NCBI RefSeq assembly: GCF_030503875.2
Contig: NZ_CP129968.2
Location: 3,899,001-3,963,000, forward strand
Reading direction: 5' to 3'
Source of the DNA: Marivirga arenosa
GTDB taxonomy: Bacteria; Bacteroidota; Bacteroidia; Cytophagales; Cyclobacteriaceae
DNA: 64,000 bases
Shown here piece by piece: positions 17,646 through 25,756 of this stretch. The position numbers and the translations under genes were made by a program. The notes beneath the pieces were generated by a model that saw only the letters and a program-made list of their open reading frames with translations, was not told the origin of the DNA and did no database searches. Positions within the stretch are counted from its first letter, which is position 1; every line of letters starts with the position of its first letter.

Positions 17646-20051
17646 TTAGAATACATATTGTAATGAAAGAATATAATTTCTACCTGGAGCAGATAGTCCA
17701 GAGCTGTATGGTCTGTATCTCTGATCCGTTATATTCTCAACACCTCCATTGATATGCAAATCTTTAAATAATTGATAACTCAGTTTTAAGTTCAAAGTAT
17801 ACCAAGCAGGGGAATACGTATTTCCATCCTCATCCAGCGCATAAATTTCAGTTTTTCCTCTTTCATCAACTGCTAGTTGATCATGACTTCTTTCTACTTG
17901 ATAATTTGTATAGACCTGAACCATAAAATCAGCTGAATTATAAGTTATGCGAGTTACTCCAAACATAGGAGCAGCATGTCTTGAAGGACTAATTTCTCCA
18001 TTATCTAATTCTTCTTCACCTAATTGATAATTTAAGTCTGATGTTATGTTTATTCCTGCCCATAGTTTTACTTCAATACCTGCCTGAACGCCATAAACTG
18101 TAGCTCTGGCAGCATTTTGTATGGCTTGAACTCTACTATTAACACCATCGTATATTATACTGTCCTGACCATTTAATTGAAAGTTTCTACGGACCATGGC
18201 ATTGTTTAAGAGTGTATAATAAGCTGTAGCATCAACCTTCAGAAAATCATTGAAAACTTTCGTAACTCCTAAATCCCAATTATAAGCATATTCAGCATTT
18301 AAATTAGGGTTAGGAACTGTGACAGCACCTGGTTCTGAATCAAATATTTTACCTACATCATCAACATTGGGTGATCTAAAAGCTGTCCCAAAGTTAGCAT
18401 TTATGATTAAAGAAGAATTAGGTATATAAACTGTGCCTATACTTCCTGTAAGAGCTCCATTATTTATTTTAGCTTCTTTAAAAGGAAAATCATAAAATGA
18501 ATTATCAAAATCAGCATTTAATAAAAAATGATTGTAGCGCAGCCCCCCTTGCAAAGTGATTTGACTAGAAGGTTTGTATTCATAATTGGTATAAAAAGCC
18601 ATAGAGTTCCAATTGGCATTAGGATATCTGGAAGCGGAGATAATTTGGTCACCATTTAGGATATTCTCTTCCATCCCATTTGAACTCACATCATTTCTCA
18701 CATACTCAACGCCATAGAACAATGTATTGTCCTGATTAACAGATTTAATCAAGTCAACATTAGCAGAATAGGCCTCTACATTCTCCGCTCTAGTTCTTCT
18801 AATTTCATCCTGAAAAGAACGATCTATTCTACTCTCCTGGAAATTTTGATGTGCCAGTCTTACAGAAAGCTGATCAAAAAATAAAGACTCATTAGAATAA
18901 GTGATGTTTAGATTATTCATCATCCATTTCTGAGGCCCATATTTCCATTCTGCATATCGTGGCAACCCATTTCTCACTCTATTATGCCTATCATACCTGC
19001 CGTAATCAGAAGTTTCTGAATAGTGAAATCCATATTGAAAGTCTAATTTATCATTAGGCCGAAACCTAACTTTCTGCATTAAGTTGGTTTGCGTATAGGC
19101 ACTTGGTATTTGCAATAATGGATCATCCTGTTCAAGGATGCGGTCTTCACCATTCTCCGTCTCTACATAATAAGGTTTCACATAATCCTGTGGCCCATTA
19201 CTACCCTGTCTCAAATGATCATAATCCCATCGACTTGCACTTGTCACAAAAGCCCATTTTTTCCATCCGTAATTAAAATCCGCATGTAGAGTTTTTTCTT
19301 TATTAGCTGAAGATATTCTAGTATTTACCTTACCTGAAAGGATCATATTATTAGAGTCCGAAAGTTTAGGGGTTAAGGTCTGAAAACTCATTACACCACC
19401 AATTGCATCACTTCCATAAATAACAGAACCTGGGCCAAATAAAACTTCTGTATTTTCTATTGCAAAAGGATCTAAGCTGATGACATTCTGAATATTTCCA
19501 CCTCTGAAAATCGCATTATTCATCCTTACCCCATCAACTGCATATAACAAACGATTGGTTGCGAAACCTCTAATCATAGGGCTTCCTCCACCCTGCTGAC
19601 TTTTTTGAATATATACTTTTCCAGATACTCCTAGCAAATCAGCTGCAGTTTGTGGATTTTGTAAGGCTACCTCCTCAGGAGAAATTGAAATGATTTTTGA
19701 AGGGGTATCAGTACTAAATTGCTTCCATCTGGTTGCAGATACCACAACTTCATTCAAATCAAAATTTTGTGACCTTAACAAAATGATAAAATCATTAGCC
19801 TTAAGCTGATCATAACTAAAAGTTTCAGTATGATAGCCCAAACGTTGAATTTGAATCTGCTTCTCTCCTTTTAGTTTTGATATATCTGCTTCTCCGTTTT
19901 TATTAGTATTAATAAATATATTTTTATTTACACTCATAATGGACACCATTTCTATGGGTTTAGAAGTTTCGGCATCCTTTATTAGAACTGTTTGAGCATA
20001 GGTCATAGAAAAATTACCTAAAAACAAACAGAGCAATAAGATATTCCTCAT
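17646..20051 (-). CDS. TonB-dependent outer-membrane receptor with carboxypeptidase-like N-domain
   Basis: An 801-residue receptor: signal peptide ending TYAQ, a CarboxypepD_reg-like domain (about 20-95, VLIKDAETSKPIEMVSIM), a plug domain (about 115-225, with GGGSPMIRGFATNRLLYAVDGVR and GPGSVIYGSDAIGG) and a 22-strand barrel ending in Phe (YILSLQYVF). The plug pattern and RPYSSGLSAPGRNY near the end resemble hemoglobin/heme-type receptors, but substrate assignment by eye is weak. The small conserved membrane protein gene directly upstream (20130-20666) and TonB itself at 21297 are nearby. A -33/-7 promoter could not be placed with confidence. Confidence 0.92.
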   Translation of the reverse strand: MRNILLLCLFLGNFSMTYAQTVLIKDAETSKPIEMVSIMSVNKNIFINTNKNGEADISKLKGEKQIQIQRLGYHTETFSYDQLKANDFIILLRSQNFDLNEVVVSATRWKQFSTDTPSKIISISPEEVALQNPQTAADLLGVSGKVYIQKSQQGGGSPMIRGFATNRLLYAVDGVRMNNAIFRGGNIQNVISLDPFAIENTEVLFGPGSVIYGSDAIGGVMSFQTLTPKLSDSNNMILSGKVNTRISSANKEKTLHADFNYGWKKWAFVTSASRWDYDHLRQGSNGPQDYVKPYYVETENGEDRILEQDDPLLQIPSAYTQTNLMQKVRFRPNDKLDFQYGFHYSETSDYGRYDRHNRVRNGLPRYAEWKYGPQKWMMNNLNITYSNESLFFDQLSVRLAHQNFQESRIDRSFQDEIRRTRAENVEAYSANVDLIKSVNQDNTLFYGVEYVRNDVSSNGMEENILNGDQIISASRYPNANWNSMAFYTNYEYKPSSQITLQGGLRYNHFLLNADFDNSFYDFPFKEAKINNGALTGSIGTVYIPNSSLIINANFGTAFRSPNVDDVGKIFDSEPGAVTVPNPNLNAEYAYNWDLGVTKVFNDFLKVDATAYYTLLNNAMVRRNFQLNGQDSIIYDGVNSRVQAIQNAARATVYGVQAGIEVKLWAGINITSDLNYQLGEEELDNGEISPSRHAAPMFGVTRITYNSADFMVQVYTNYQVERSHDQLAVDERGKTEIYALDEDGNTYSPAWYTLNLKLSYQLFKDLHINGGVENITDQRYRPYSSGLSAPGRNYILSLQYVF

Positions 20052-20129
20052 TATAATTTAGTTTATAAATTTTTAAAAAGTTTTATGAAGGCTGGTCTAA
20101 AAATTTAAAAGCCTTACATTCAGGAAAAT

Positions 20130-20666
20130 TTATATGAAGAATTTCGGAGGGGGTGTTTCGGCAATATGGTCAGCATTTACCAAACGACAATTAAAATCAG
20201 ATTGATGGTTGATGAAACTTGTGAACTGAATAAAGTTTACGGTAAATGATTGCTCGCAAAACAATGATTTATAAAATGAAATCAATTGAGATTCTTGTTC
20301 ATTTTTCTTTTTATCATTCCCTAAAATCTCATTGACTAATTTTGTAAGTTTTTTATTTAATGCAGTCTCTTCATGATCCCACCAACACCAATATTTAATA
20401 CTATCATAAGTTTTTTCTACTTGAACTATATCATACATCTCGCCTTTATATTCAAATTCCTTTGAATGTTCCCAATCTAATTCAGTTTTTGCTTCTGCTT
20501 TTGAAAGCTTAATCAATACTAATTCTGACTTGTCTAGTGATTGTATGATATTCTCCTTTACCTCACGCTTAATTACGCTTTTCTCATACTGAAATATTAG
20601 AAAAGTAACACCTGCAGGAGCAAGCAAGCAAAATATGAGCAATATTTGAATAGATCTGTTTTTCAA
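20130..20666 (-). CDS. Small membrane-anchored protein with WCWWDHEET motif, partner of the TonB receptor
   Basis: A 178-residue protein with one N-terminal hydrophobic helix (residues 8-26) and a soluble remainder with several Trp and Cys residues. The block LDWEHSKEFEYKGEMYDI (63-80) and WCWWDHEETALNK (93-105) is, from memory, conserved in an uncharacterised Bacteroidota family found upstream of TonB-dependent receptors. The C-terminus is proline-rich (ETPPPKFF). Placement 78 bp ahead of the receptor on the same strand argues for a shared job at the envelope, perhaps in metal or heme uptake. No function is established. Confidence 0.7.
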   Translation of the reverse strand: MKNRSIQILLIFCLLAPAGVTFLIFQYEKSVIKREVKENIIQSLDKSELVLIKLSKAEAKTELDWEHSKEFEYKGEMYDIVQVEKTYDSIKYWCWWDHEETALNKKLTKLVNEILGNDKKKNEQESQLISFYKSLFCEQSFTVNFIQFTSFINHQSDFNCRLVNADHIAETPPPKFFI

Positions 20667-20821
20667 ATCTTGAGGTATATAAAGTAAATTTACTGATTTT
20701 GTTTGACTATACTGTTAACAAATTCTCCAGTTCCATAAATGGTTAATGCCAGTGATAAGTTCAAATCAATATAAACCTTAATTAAAAATTAATTAAATTG
20801 ATAAGATTAAATATCAATATT

Positions 20822-21256
20822 ATGAAAATAAAGCCTACAAAAAGAACCTATGAATCGGACGATATAGTTGTAGTATGGCAACCTTCACTATGTATGCACA
20901 GTGAAAAATGCTGGCGTGGATTACCAGATGTATTTCAAAGAGATGCAAAACCATGGGTAAATACTGATGGTGCAGATGATAAGCGAATTAAAGAGCAGGT
21001 TGACATGTGTCCTTCAAGAGCGCTTTCTGCATATTGGAAAAATCAAGAGGCAGAAAATTCATTCGAACACGCAGATATAACGCATATAGAAGTAAGTAAA
21101 AACGGACCTTTAATTGTAAAAGGAAAAATTAAAATTTCCGATTCAGAAGGGAATACTGAAATAAAAGAGAGGAATACAGCCTTATGCAGATGTGGGGCTT
21201 CGAATAACAAACCTTTTTGTGACGGAACGCATAATAAAATTGATTTTAAAGGATAA
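20822..21256 (+). CDS. Fer4_19 plus CDGSH two-cluster iron-sulfur protein
   Basis: A 144-residue cytosolic protein with two Fe-S modules. The N-terminal half is a divergent mono-cluster ferredoxin of the Fer4_19/DUF1271 type (WQPSLCMHSEKCWRGLP and DMCPSRAL). The C-terminal half is a CDGSH zinc-finger-like 2Fe-2S domain with CRCGASNNKPFCDGTH, whose C-x-C-x10-C-x3-H spacing is the cluster-binding signature. The start is the ATG at 20822; the in-frame TTG at 20798 adds only an AT-rich stretch. It is flanked by a divergent receptor operon and a convergent terminator. An electron-transfer or iron-handling role is likely. Confidence 0.85.
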   Translation: MKIKPTKRTYESDDIVVVWQPSLCMHSEKCWRGLPDVFQRDAKPWVNTDGADDKRIKEQVDMCPSRALSAYWKNQEAENSFEHADITHIEVSKNGPLIVKGKIKISDSEGNTEIKERNTALCRCGASNNKPFCDGTHNKIDFKG

Positions 21257-21293
21257 AAAAAGAGGAAACAATTATTAGTTGTTTCCTCTTTTC
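21257..21293. terminator. Bidirectional terminator
   Basis: Arms AAAAGAGGAAACAA and TTGTTTCCTCTTTT (21258-21271, 21279-21292) form a 14-bp perfect stem with A and T runs at both sides. It serves the + Fe-S gene and the convergent - tonB gene. Confidence 0.92.
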
Positions 21294-21296
21294 ATC

Positions 21297-21983
21297 TTAA
21301 TTACTCAGTTTGAAATATATCGGAATATTCATCCTTACACGAACAGCTCTACCTCTTTGTCTGCCTGCTTCCCATTTTGGAGCATTTTCAATTACTCTTT
21401 TGGCTTCTTCATCAATCCCTTTTGAAACTCCTTTTAAGACTTCAACTTGCGTTAAGGATCCGTCCTTTTCAATGACAAAAGTTAAAACTACTCTTCCTTC
21501 AATACTTCTATTTTGTTCATATCGCGGATATTCAATTGATTCAGATATGTATTTGTAAAATGCTTCAATTCCGCCATTAAATTTAGGTGCTACCTCAAGC
21601 AAGTTGGAATTATAAACCTTATTATCCTCTACTTTTTCTTCAGGAATTTTAAAGGTAGTCCCAACATCAACCAATACTTCCTCTATTTCTACTTCAGTCG
21701 GCTTCTTTTCTGCAGGCAATTCTTTCGCCTCCACTATATTAATCTCACCTTTAGGTTCAATTACTGGTTTTGGTTTCGCTTTAGGGGGTTGTGATGTGCG
21801 TAATACATCCTGACTTATAATAAGAATTTCATCTTCAGGAAAATCTATCTTTTCGTCCTCTGAAATAGATACTTTAAATTCAAAAGCAATAAAGCATAGA
21901 CTAATTGCTAAAACCAAACCTACATTAAAAAATAAAGGTCGTTTTGAATACAATTCGCGAGTGGCATTTTTGAAATGTTCCAT
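21297..21983 (-). CDS. Energy transducer TonB
   Basis: A 228-residue TonB that spans the periplasm and couples the inner-membrane proton gradient to receptors. It has one N-terminal membrane helix (about 16-35), a periplasmic Pro/Lys/Glu-rich linker (SQPPKAKPKPVIEPKGEI), and a C-terminal TonB domain (about 140-228) with YPRYEQNRSIEGRVVLTF and IPIYFKL at the end. The last strand is intact. It has a stem-loop just ahead of the start codon (21986-22019), and rlmN lies 91 bp upstream on the same strand. ExbB and ExbD are not in the window. Confidence 0.92.
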   Translation of the reverse strand: MEHFKNATRELYSKRPLFFNVGLVLAISLCFIAFEFKVSISEDEKIDFPEDEILIISQDVLRTSQPPKAKPKPVIEPKGEINIVEAKELPAEKKPTEVEIEEVLVDVGTTFKIPEEKVEDNKVYNSNLLEVAPKFNGGIEAFYKYISESIEYPRYEQNRSIEGRVVLTFVIEKDGSLTQVEVLKGVSKGIDEEAKRVIENAPKWEAGRQRGRAVRVRMNIPIYFKLSN

Positions 21984-21985
21984 AG

Positions 21986-22019
21986 TGAATAATCATTTTA
22001 AGTTGAACATGATTATTCA
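21986..22019 (-). promoter_or_regulatory. Perfect 11-bp inverted repeat directly upstream of tonB
   Basis: Arms TGAATAATCAT and ATGATTATTCA (21986-21996, 22009-22019) flank a 12-nt spacer and end two bases before the tonB ATG. It could be an operator, for example for an iron regulator, or an mRNA hairpin limiting translation. There is no T run on the minus strand, so it is unlikely to be the rlmN terminator. Confidence 0.5.
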
Positions 22020-22073
22020 TACACCTACTACTTTAACGCAAAGCAATTGCATTAATTGTATATCCTAAGGATT

Positions 22074-23156
22074 TTAATGTTTATTGGCTAGCTGACCACA
22101 AGCTGCATCAATATCTTTACCTCTACTTCTTCTTACATTTACAATCACCCCTCTATCCTCAAGAAATTTTGCAAACTGATCTAGTTTATCTTCTTCTGTA
22201 TTCGTGAAATCAGCTTGGTCAATTGGGTTATACTCGATTAAATTAACCTTAGCTGGAACATATTTAGTAAACTGCCAAAGTTCTTTTGCATCTTCTAAAC
22301 TATCATTAAAGTTATTAAAGACACAATATTCAAAGGTTACTCTGCTTTTAGTTTTATTATAGTAATACTCCAGTGCCTCTCTTAATACTGGTAAATTATT
22401 GCTGTCATTAATTGACATGATGCGGCTACGCTTTTCATCATTTGCAGCATGTAATGAAAGTGCAAGATTAAATTTAGCTTCATCATCAGCTAATTTCTTA
22501 ATCATTTTGGAGATACCAGCTGTAGAAACAGTGATTCTTTTTGGAGACATGAATAATCCTTTCTCGGAAGTAATATGTTCAATTGACTCCATCATATTTT
22601 TATAGTTAAGTAATGGTTCTCCCATCCCCATATACACTATATTAGTAAGCGGCATGTCATAATGAGTTTCGGCTAGTTCTTTAATCATTACGACTTGGTC
22701 ATAAATTTCAGCAGCCTCAAGGTTTCGCATTCTTTTTAAATAACCCGTTGCACAGAATTTGCAACTTAATGAGCAACCAACCTGAGATGAGACACAAGCT
22801 GTCATTCTATTTTCGGTAGGAATTAATACACCTTCTACCTCATGACCATCATGTAGTTTAAATGCAACTTTTATGGTTCTATCATTACTTAATTGTTTTG
22901 ATGCAATAGTAATTCTATTGATACAGTAGTTTTCATCTAACCACTCTCTCAATCCTTTTGATAGGTTAGTCATTTCTTCAAAAGAGGCAGCTGATTTAAC
23001 CCAAAGCCATTCATAGATTTGCTTAGCTCTAAATGCTTTCTCACCAAATTCAGTCAAATCTTGAGCTATGGCTTCAATAGACATCTTTCTAATGTCTATC
23101 TTTTTCAGATTAACCTCAATTACTTCCTTTTCAATATGTACTGCTTTCTCTTGCAT
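22074..23156 (-). CDS. rlmN: Dual-specificity 23S rRNA/tRNA adenine C2-methyltransferase RlmN
   Basis: A 360-residue radical SAM enzyme that methylates C2 of A2503 in 23S rRNA and A37 in some tRNAs. The cluster motif CSLSCKFCATG gives the C-x3-C-x2-C ligands. MGMGEPLLNY and the catalytic Cys in DAACGQL near the C-terminus are present. The conserved core DIRKMSIEAIAQDLTEFGEKAFRAKQ starts near residue 21, so the first 20 residues may be an extension. A -7-like TAATTTTG lies at 23161-23168, only 4 bp before the called ATG, which raises the question of the true start (M25 at 23084 is an alternative). Confidence 0.93.
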   Translation of the reverse strand: MQEKAVHIEKEVIEVNLKKIDIRKMSIEAIAQDLTEFGEKAFRAKQIYEWLWVKSAASFEEMTNLSKGLREWLDENYCINRITIASKQLSNDRTIKVAFKLHDGHEVEGVLIPTENRMTACVSSQVGCSLSCKFCATGYLKRMRNLEAAEIYDQVVMIKELAETHYDMPLTNIVYMGMGEPLLNYKNMMESIEHITSEKGLFMSPKRITVSTAGISKMIKKLADDEAKFNLALSLHAANDEKRSRIMSINDSNNLPVLREALEYYYNKTKSRVTFEYCVFNNFNDSLEDAKELWQFTKYVPAKVNLIEYNPIDQADFTNTEEDKLDQFAKFLEDRGVIVNVRRSRGKDIDAACGQLANKH

Positions 23157-23234
23157 ATCACAAAATTACAATAATCAGCAGACATAAGCCTAATGAGTTG
23201 GTATTAGTTCAAAAATTGTAAGGAAATTAAATAA

Positions 23235-23948
23235 TTAGGCGAATAAATCGATTTCTTTAGCAATACCTTTAGCGTTTACTATACTAATCTTTTTGCCATT
23301 AATATCGATTAATCCATCCTTTTTAAAGTCAGACAGTAATCTAATTAAGGTTTCAGTAGCGGTTCCCACTATTTTAGCTAAATCTTCTCTTGTTAAGGCA
23401 ATATCAATTTCTGTTTTTTGATCGCCATCAATTCCATAGGAATTTTTTAGCATCAACAAAGTAGTGGCTAATCTTTGACGTACTGTTTTATTTGCCATAT
23501 CGGCCATCTTTTGTTCCATCACTCCTAAATCATGACAAACCGCTTGCATTAACTTATTCTGAAAATCTTGATCTTTCGAAATAAGATCCGTGAAGCTACT
23601 TTTAGGGATGAAGCAAACTTTTGCATTTTCAAGGATAGTTGCAGATGAATTATAGTTTTCACCAGAAAGTAGTGCTCGGTAACCTAAGAAGTCCCCATCT
23701 TTAGCTAATCTTACAATCTGCTCTCTTCCTGAGTCATCAGTTTTGTAGATTTTCACCTTCCCTTCGCTTATGCAAAATAATCCCATTGGTTGGGTGCCTT
23801 CAAGGAAAAGAACTTGACCTTTATTGTGTGCTAAAGTACTTTTATGCTCACTCAATGTGCATAAAGCTTGTTCAGGAATTTCATTAAACATAGATTTCCT
23901 CCTACTAAGGCATAGTTCACAAGGGATATTTTTAACTTTTTTGGACAT
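23235..23948 (-). CDS. Crp/Fnr family transcriptional regulator
   Basis: A 237-residue regulator with a cyclic-nucleotide-type sensor domain (about 25-145) and a winged helix-turn-helix (about 160-235, LTREDLAKIVGTATETLIRLLSDF). Two N-terminal Cys residues in a CELC motif near residue 10 recall FNR, but I do not see the four-cysteine pattern of the oxygen-sensing 4Fe-4S cluster, so redox sensing is uncertain. A perfect palindrome GATAATTATC (23956-23965), 8 bp from the start, may be a self-regulatory site. It is followed by rlmN after 78 bp on the same strand. Targets are unknown. Confidence 0.88.
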   Translation of the reverse strand: MSKKVKNIPCELCLSRRKSMFNEIPEQALCTLSEHKSTLAHNKGQVLFLEGTQPMGLFCISEGKVKIYKTDDSGREQIVRLAKDGDFLGYRALLSGENYNSSATILENAKVCFIPKSSFTDLISKDQDFQNKLMQAVCHDLGVMEQKMADMANKTVRQRLATTLLMLKNSYGIDGDQKTEIDIALTREDLAKIVGTATETLIRLLSDFKKDGLIDINGKKISIVNAKGIAKEIDLFA

Positions 23949-24087
23949 AACAACGGATAATTATCATATTCTTTTAGGCTACATAAAGATAAACTTTTTC
24001 CGAGAAACTCAAAAGATATAAATATCATGTTTTTTCATATTACCCTTTAGTTTTAATAACTTCATATTTGACGTAAATTTAATAATT

Positions 24088-24306
24088 ATGAAAAAAGGGC
24101 TTTTAAAAGGAATTATTTTGATTGCGATAGGAGCATTTATAATCTATTGGTCTGTCGATCATAGTCCAAATGCTTCCATTGGTGAGAAAGTAAATGATTT
24201 ATTAGATGATAATGCTTACCGAATGAGCGAGACTTGGTATTACACCTCGCTTGTTGGGGGTAGTATTATAGCATTATTAGGTCTGAGAAGTTTGTTAAAA
24301 TCTTAA
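24088..24306 (+). CDS. Small membrane protein of unknown function
   Basis: A 72-residue protein with two hydrophobic helices (about 5-22 and 50-68) joined by a soluble loop with acidic and polar residues (VNDLLDDNAYRMSETWYYT). Nothing identifies a family. It is a stand-alone gene between the divergent Crp/Fnr gene and the convergent SDR gene, with a terminator directly after it. The frame is open, hydrophobic spans are well formed, and the start is a clear ATG, so I believe it is real. Confidence 0.65.
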   Translation: MKKGLLKGIILIAIGAFIIYWSVDHSPNASIGEKVNDLLDDNAYRMSETWYYTSLVGGSIIALLGLRSLLKS

Positions 24307-24310
24307 AGTA

Positions 24311-24350
24311 ATTCCCAAGGCCTCTATCTGAGCCCTTGGGAAATAATTTT
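24311..24350. terminator. Bidirectional terminator
   Basis: TTCCCAAGG and CCTTGGGAA (24312-24320, 24334-24342) form a GC-containing stem with a short T run on the plus side. It separates the + small membrane gene from the convergent - SDR gene. Confidence 0.75.
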
Positions 24351-25018
24351 TATACTTTATTAAATACTTTAATCACTCCATTCCTAATTTCGGGATGCTT
24401 AAAGTAGTGATGTATTGTATCTGCTATTTGAGAAGGTTTTACCCAATCATCAAAATTCATATCAGACATTGCCTCCCTATTTGGTGGAGTATCAATAATG
24501 CTTGGTACTACCACGTGGGCACTAATATTATGCTCTGCGAAATCTGCATTGATTATATCTGCAAGACTAAATATTAGTTGTTTGGCTAAACCATATGAAA
24601 CTACGTTTTTCAATTCGTCAGCTGATAAAACAGGTTTGGCACCAATTAAAAATATTTGCCCTCCTTTAGGCATTTTTTCCATCAAAGGCTTTACAATATT
24701 GTATGCAGTATCAAAATTCAGCTTGATTTGCTTATGGATATCTTCTATTCCCACATCCTTAATACCTCCACCAGCGTAACCTCCAACTGTCAGAACTGCT
24801 CCGTCTAATTCACCATAGGTTTTGGATGCATTTTCCACTGCTTTTTCAGCTGCACCAGCATCCATCAAATCAAACTTTTGCTTTTGAAATGATTTTTCGG
24901 CATCACTTACATTTTCATCTAGTCCTACTAAACCGAATATATTATGTCCTTCAGAATTGAGTTTTTGAGCTACTGCGCTTCCTAAATTACCATCAGCGCC
25001 ACTTACGATTATATTCAT
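24350..25018 (-). CDS. SDR-family oxidoreductase, end of the kynurenine gene run
   Basis: A 222-residue short-chain dehydrogenase fold with the glycine motif GADGNLG near residue 7 and the catalytic YGLAK (VVSYGLAKQL) in the usual place. The Tyr and Lys pair is intact, unlike the SDR at 30619. It lies 8 bp downstream of the flavodoxin-type reductase gene and is the last gene of the minus-strand run that includes the kynurenine enzymes. Whether it acts in that pathway is unknown. The start MNIIVSGADGNLG is the normal SDR opening. Confidence 0.75.
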   Translation of the reverse strand: MNIIVSGADGNLGSAVAQKLNSEGHNIFGLVGLDENVSDAEKSFQKQKFDLMDAGAAEKAVENASKTYGELDGAVLTVGGYAGGGIKDVGIEDIHKQIKLNFDTAYNIVKPLMEKMPKGGQIFLIGAKPVLSADELKNVVSYGLAKQLIFSLADIINADFAEHNISAHVVVPSIIDTPPNREAMSDMNFDDWVKPSQIADTIHHYFKHPEIRNGVIKVFNKV

Positions 25019-25026
25019 AGTTAATT

Positions 25027-25692
25027 TTATTTTTCAAAAGTTATACCCTCTGGGTTCGCACCCAACATTTCTAAATATTTACTAACATCCTTTACCATAG
25101 CATCAGGACCGCACACATAAAAATGCTGAGTAAAATTTTCTATATGCCTTTTTAGAAAGTCCATATCTACCATTTTGTTTTCATGACCTTCAATATTTTG
25201 ATGTGTCAAGGTTGAAATGAAATTCTCTCCTAAAATGTCATTGAAATATGATTCTAAAATGACATCATCACCAGTTTTATTTGAAAATATCAGACTATTC
25301 TCCCCTATCTCACCTTTTTTTTCTAAGTCTCTAAAAATTGCAATGAAAGGAGTGATCCCCGCACCACCGGCAATGAAAGTCCCTGTTCCTTTATATTCTA
25401 TGGCACCCCATGCATCATCTATAATTAATTCATCTCCTTCAACAAGGCTGTCAATTTCATTGGTTACACCATTATGATCATGATAAGTTTTAATTACAAA
25501 TTCTAAGTGATCCTCATCTGGCAATGAAGTAAATGTGAAAGGCCTTTTTTCTTCAGTCCAATCTTTTTTATTGATTGCTACCTCTGTCGCCTGTCCTGGT
25601 GTGAATTGATAGCCATTAGGTTTTTCGGTTTTGATTCGCTTTACGTTGTGCGTTAGAGACAGCACATCCAAAATTTTTACCTTATTTGCCAT
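25027..25692 (-). CDS. FAD-dependent flavodoxin/ferredoxin reductase-type protein
   Basis: A 221-residue ferredoxin-NADP reductase-like protein: an N-terminal FAD-binding barrel (RPFTFTSLPDEDHLEFVIK) and a C-terminal NAD(P) domain (GAGITPFIAIFRDL and YVCGPDAMVKDV). The CGPDAM motif marks the NAD(P)H side. It is a small two-domain form without a 2Fe-2S segment. A 64-bp gap separates it from kynurenine 3-monooxygenase upstream on the same strand. That enzyme takes electrons from NADPH itself, so this reductase serves another acceptor or is an unrelated passenger. An AT-rich inverted repeat covers its start. Confidence 0.8.
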   Translation of the reverse strand: MANKVKILDVLSLTHNVKRIKTEKPNGYQFTPGQATEVAINKKDWTEEKRPFTFTSLPDEDHLEFVIKTYHDHNGVTNEIDSLVEGDELIIDDAWGAIEYKGTGTFIAGGAGITPFIAIFRDLEKKGEIGENSLIFSNKTGDDVILESYFNDILGENFISTLTHQNIEGHENKMVDMDFLKRHIENFTQHFYVCGPDAMVKDVSKYLEMLGANPEGITFEK

Positions 25693-25756
25693 TTTTATAA
25701 AGTTTAGTTCTTTTATAAAAACGGATATAGAAAAATATGTTTAGCAAATAGAAAAT

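Noticed and set aside
17471..17656. A minus-strand frame of 61 codons at the receptor/hypothetical gene border
   Set aside because: It spans the terminator hairpin and G run and overlaps the plus gene; no conserved feature.
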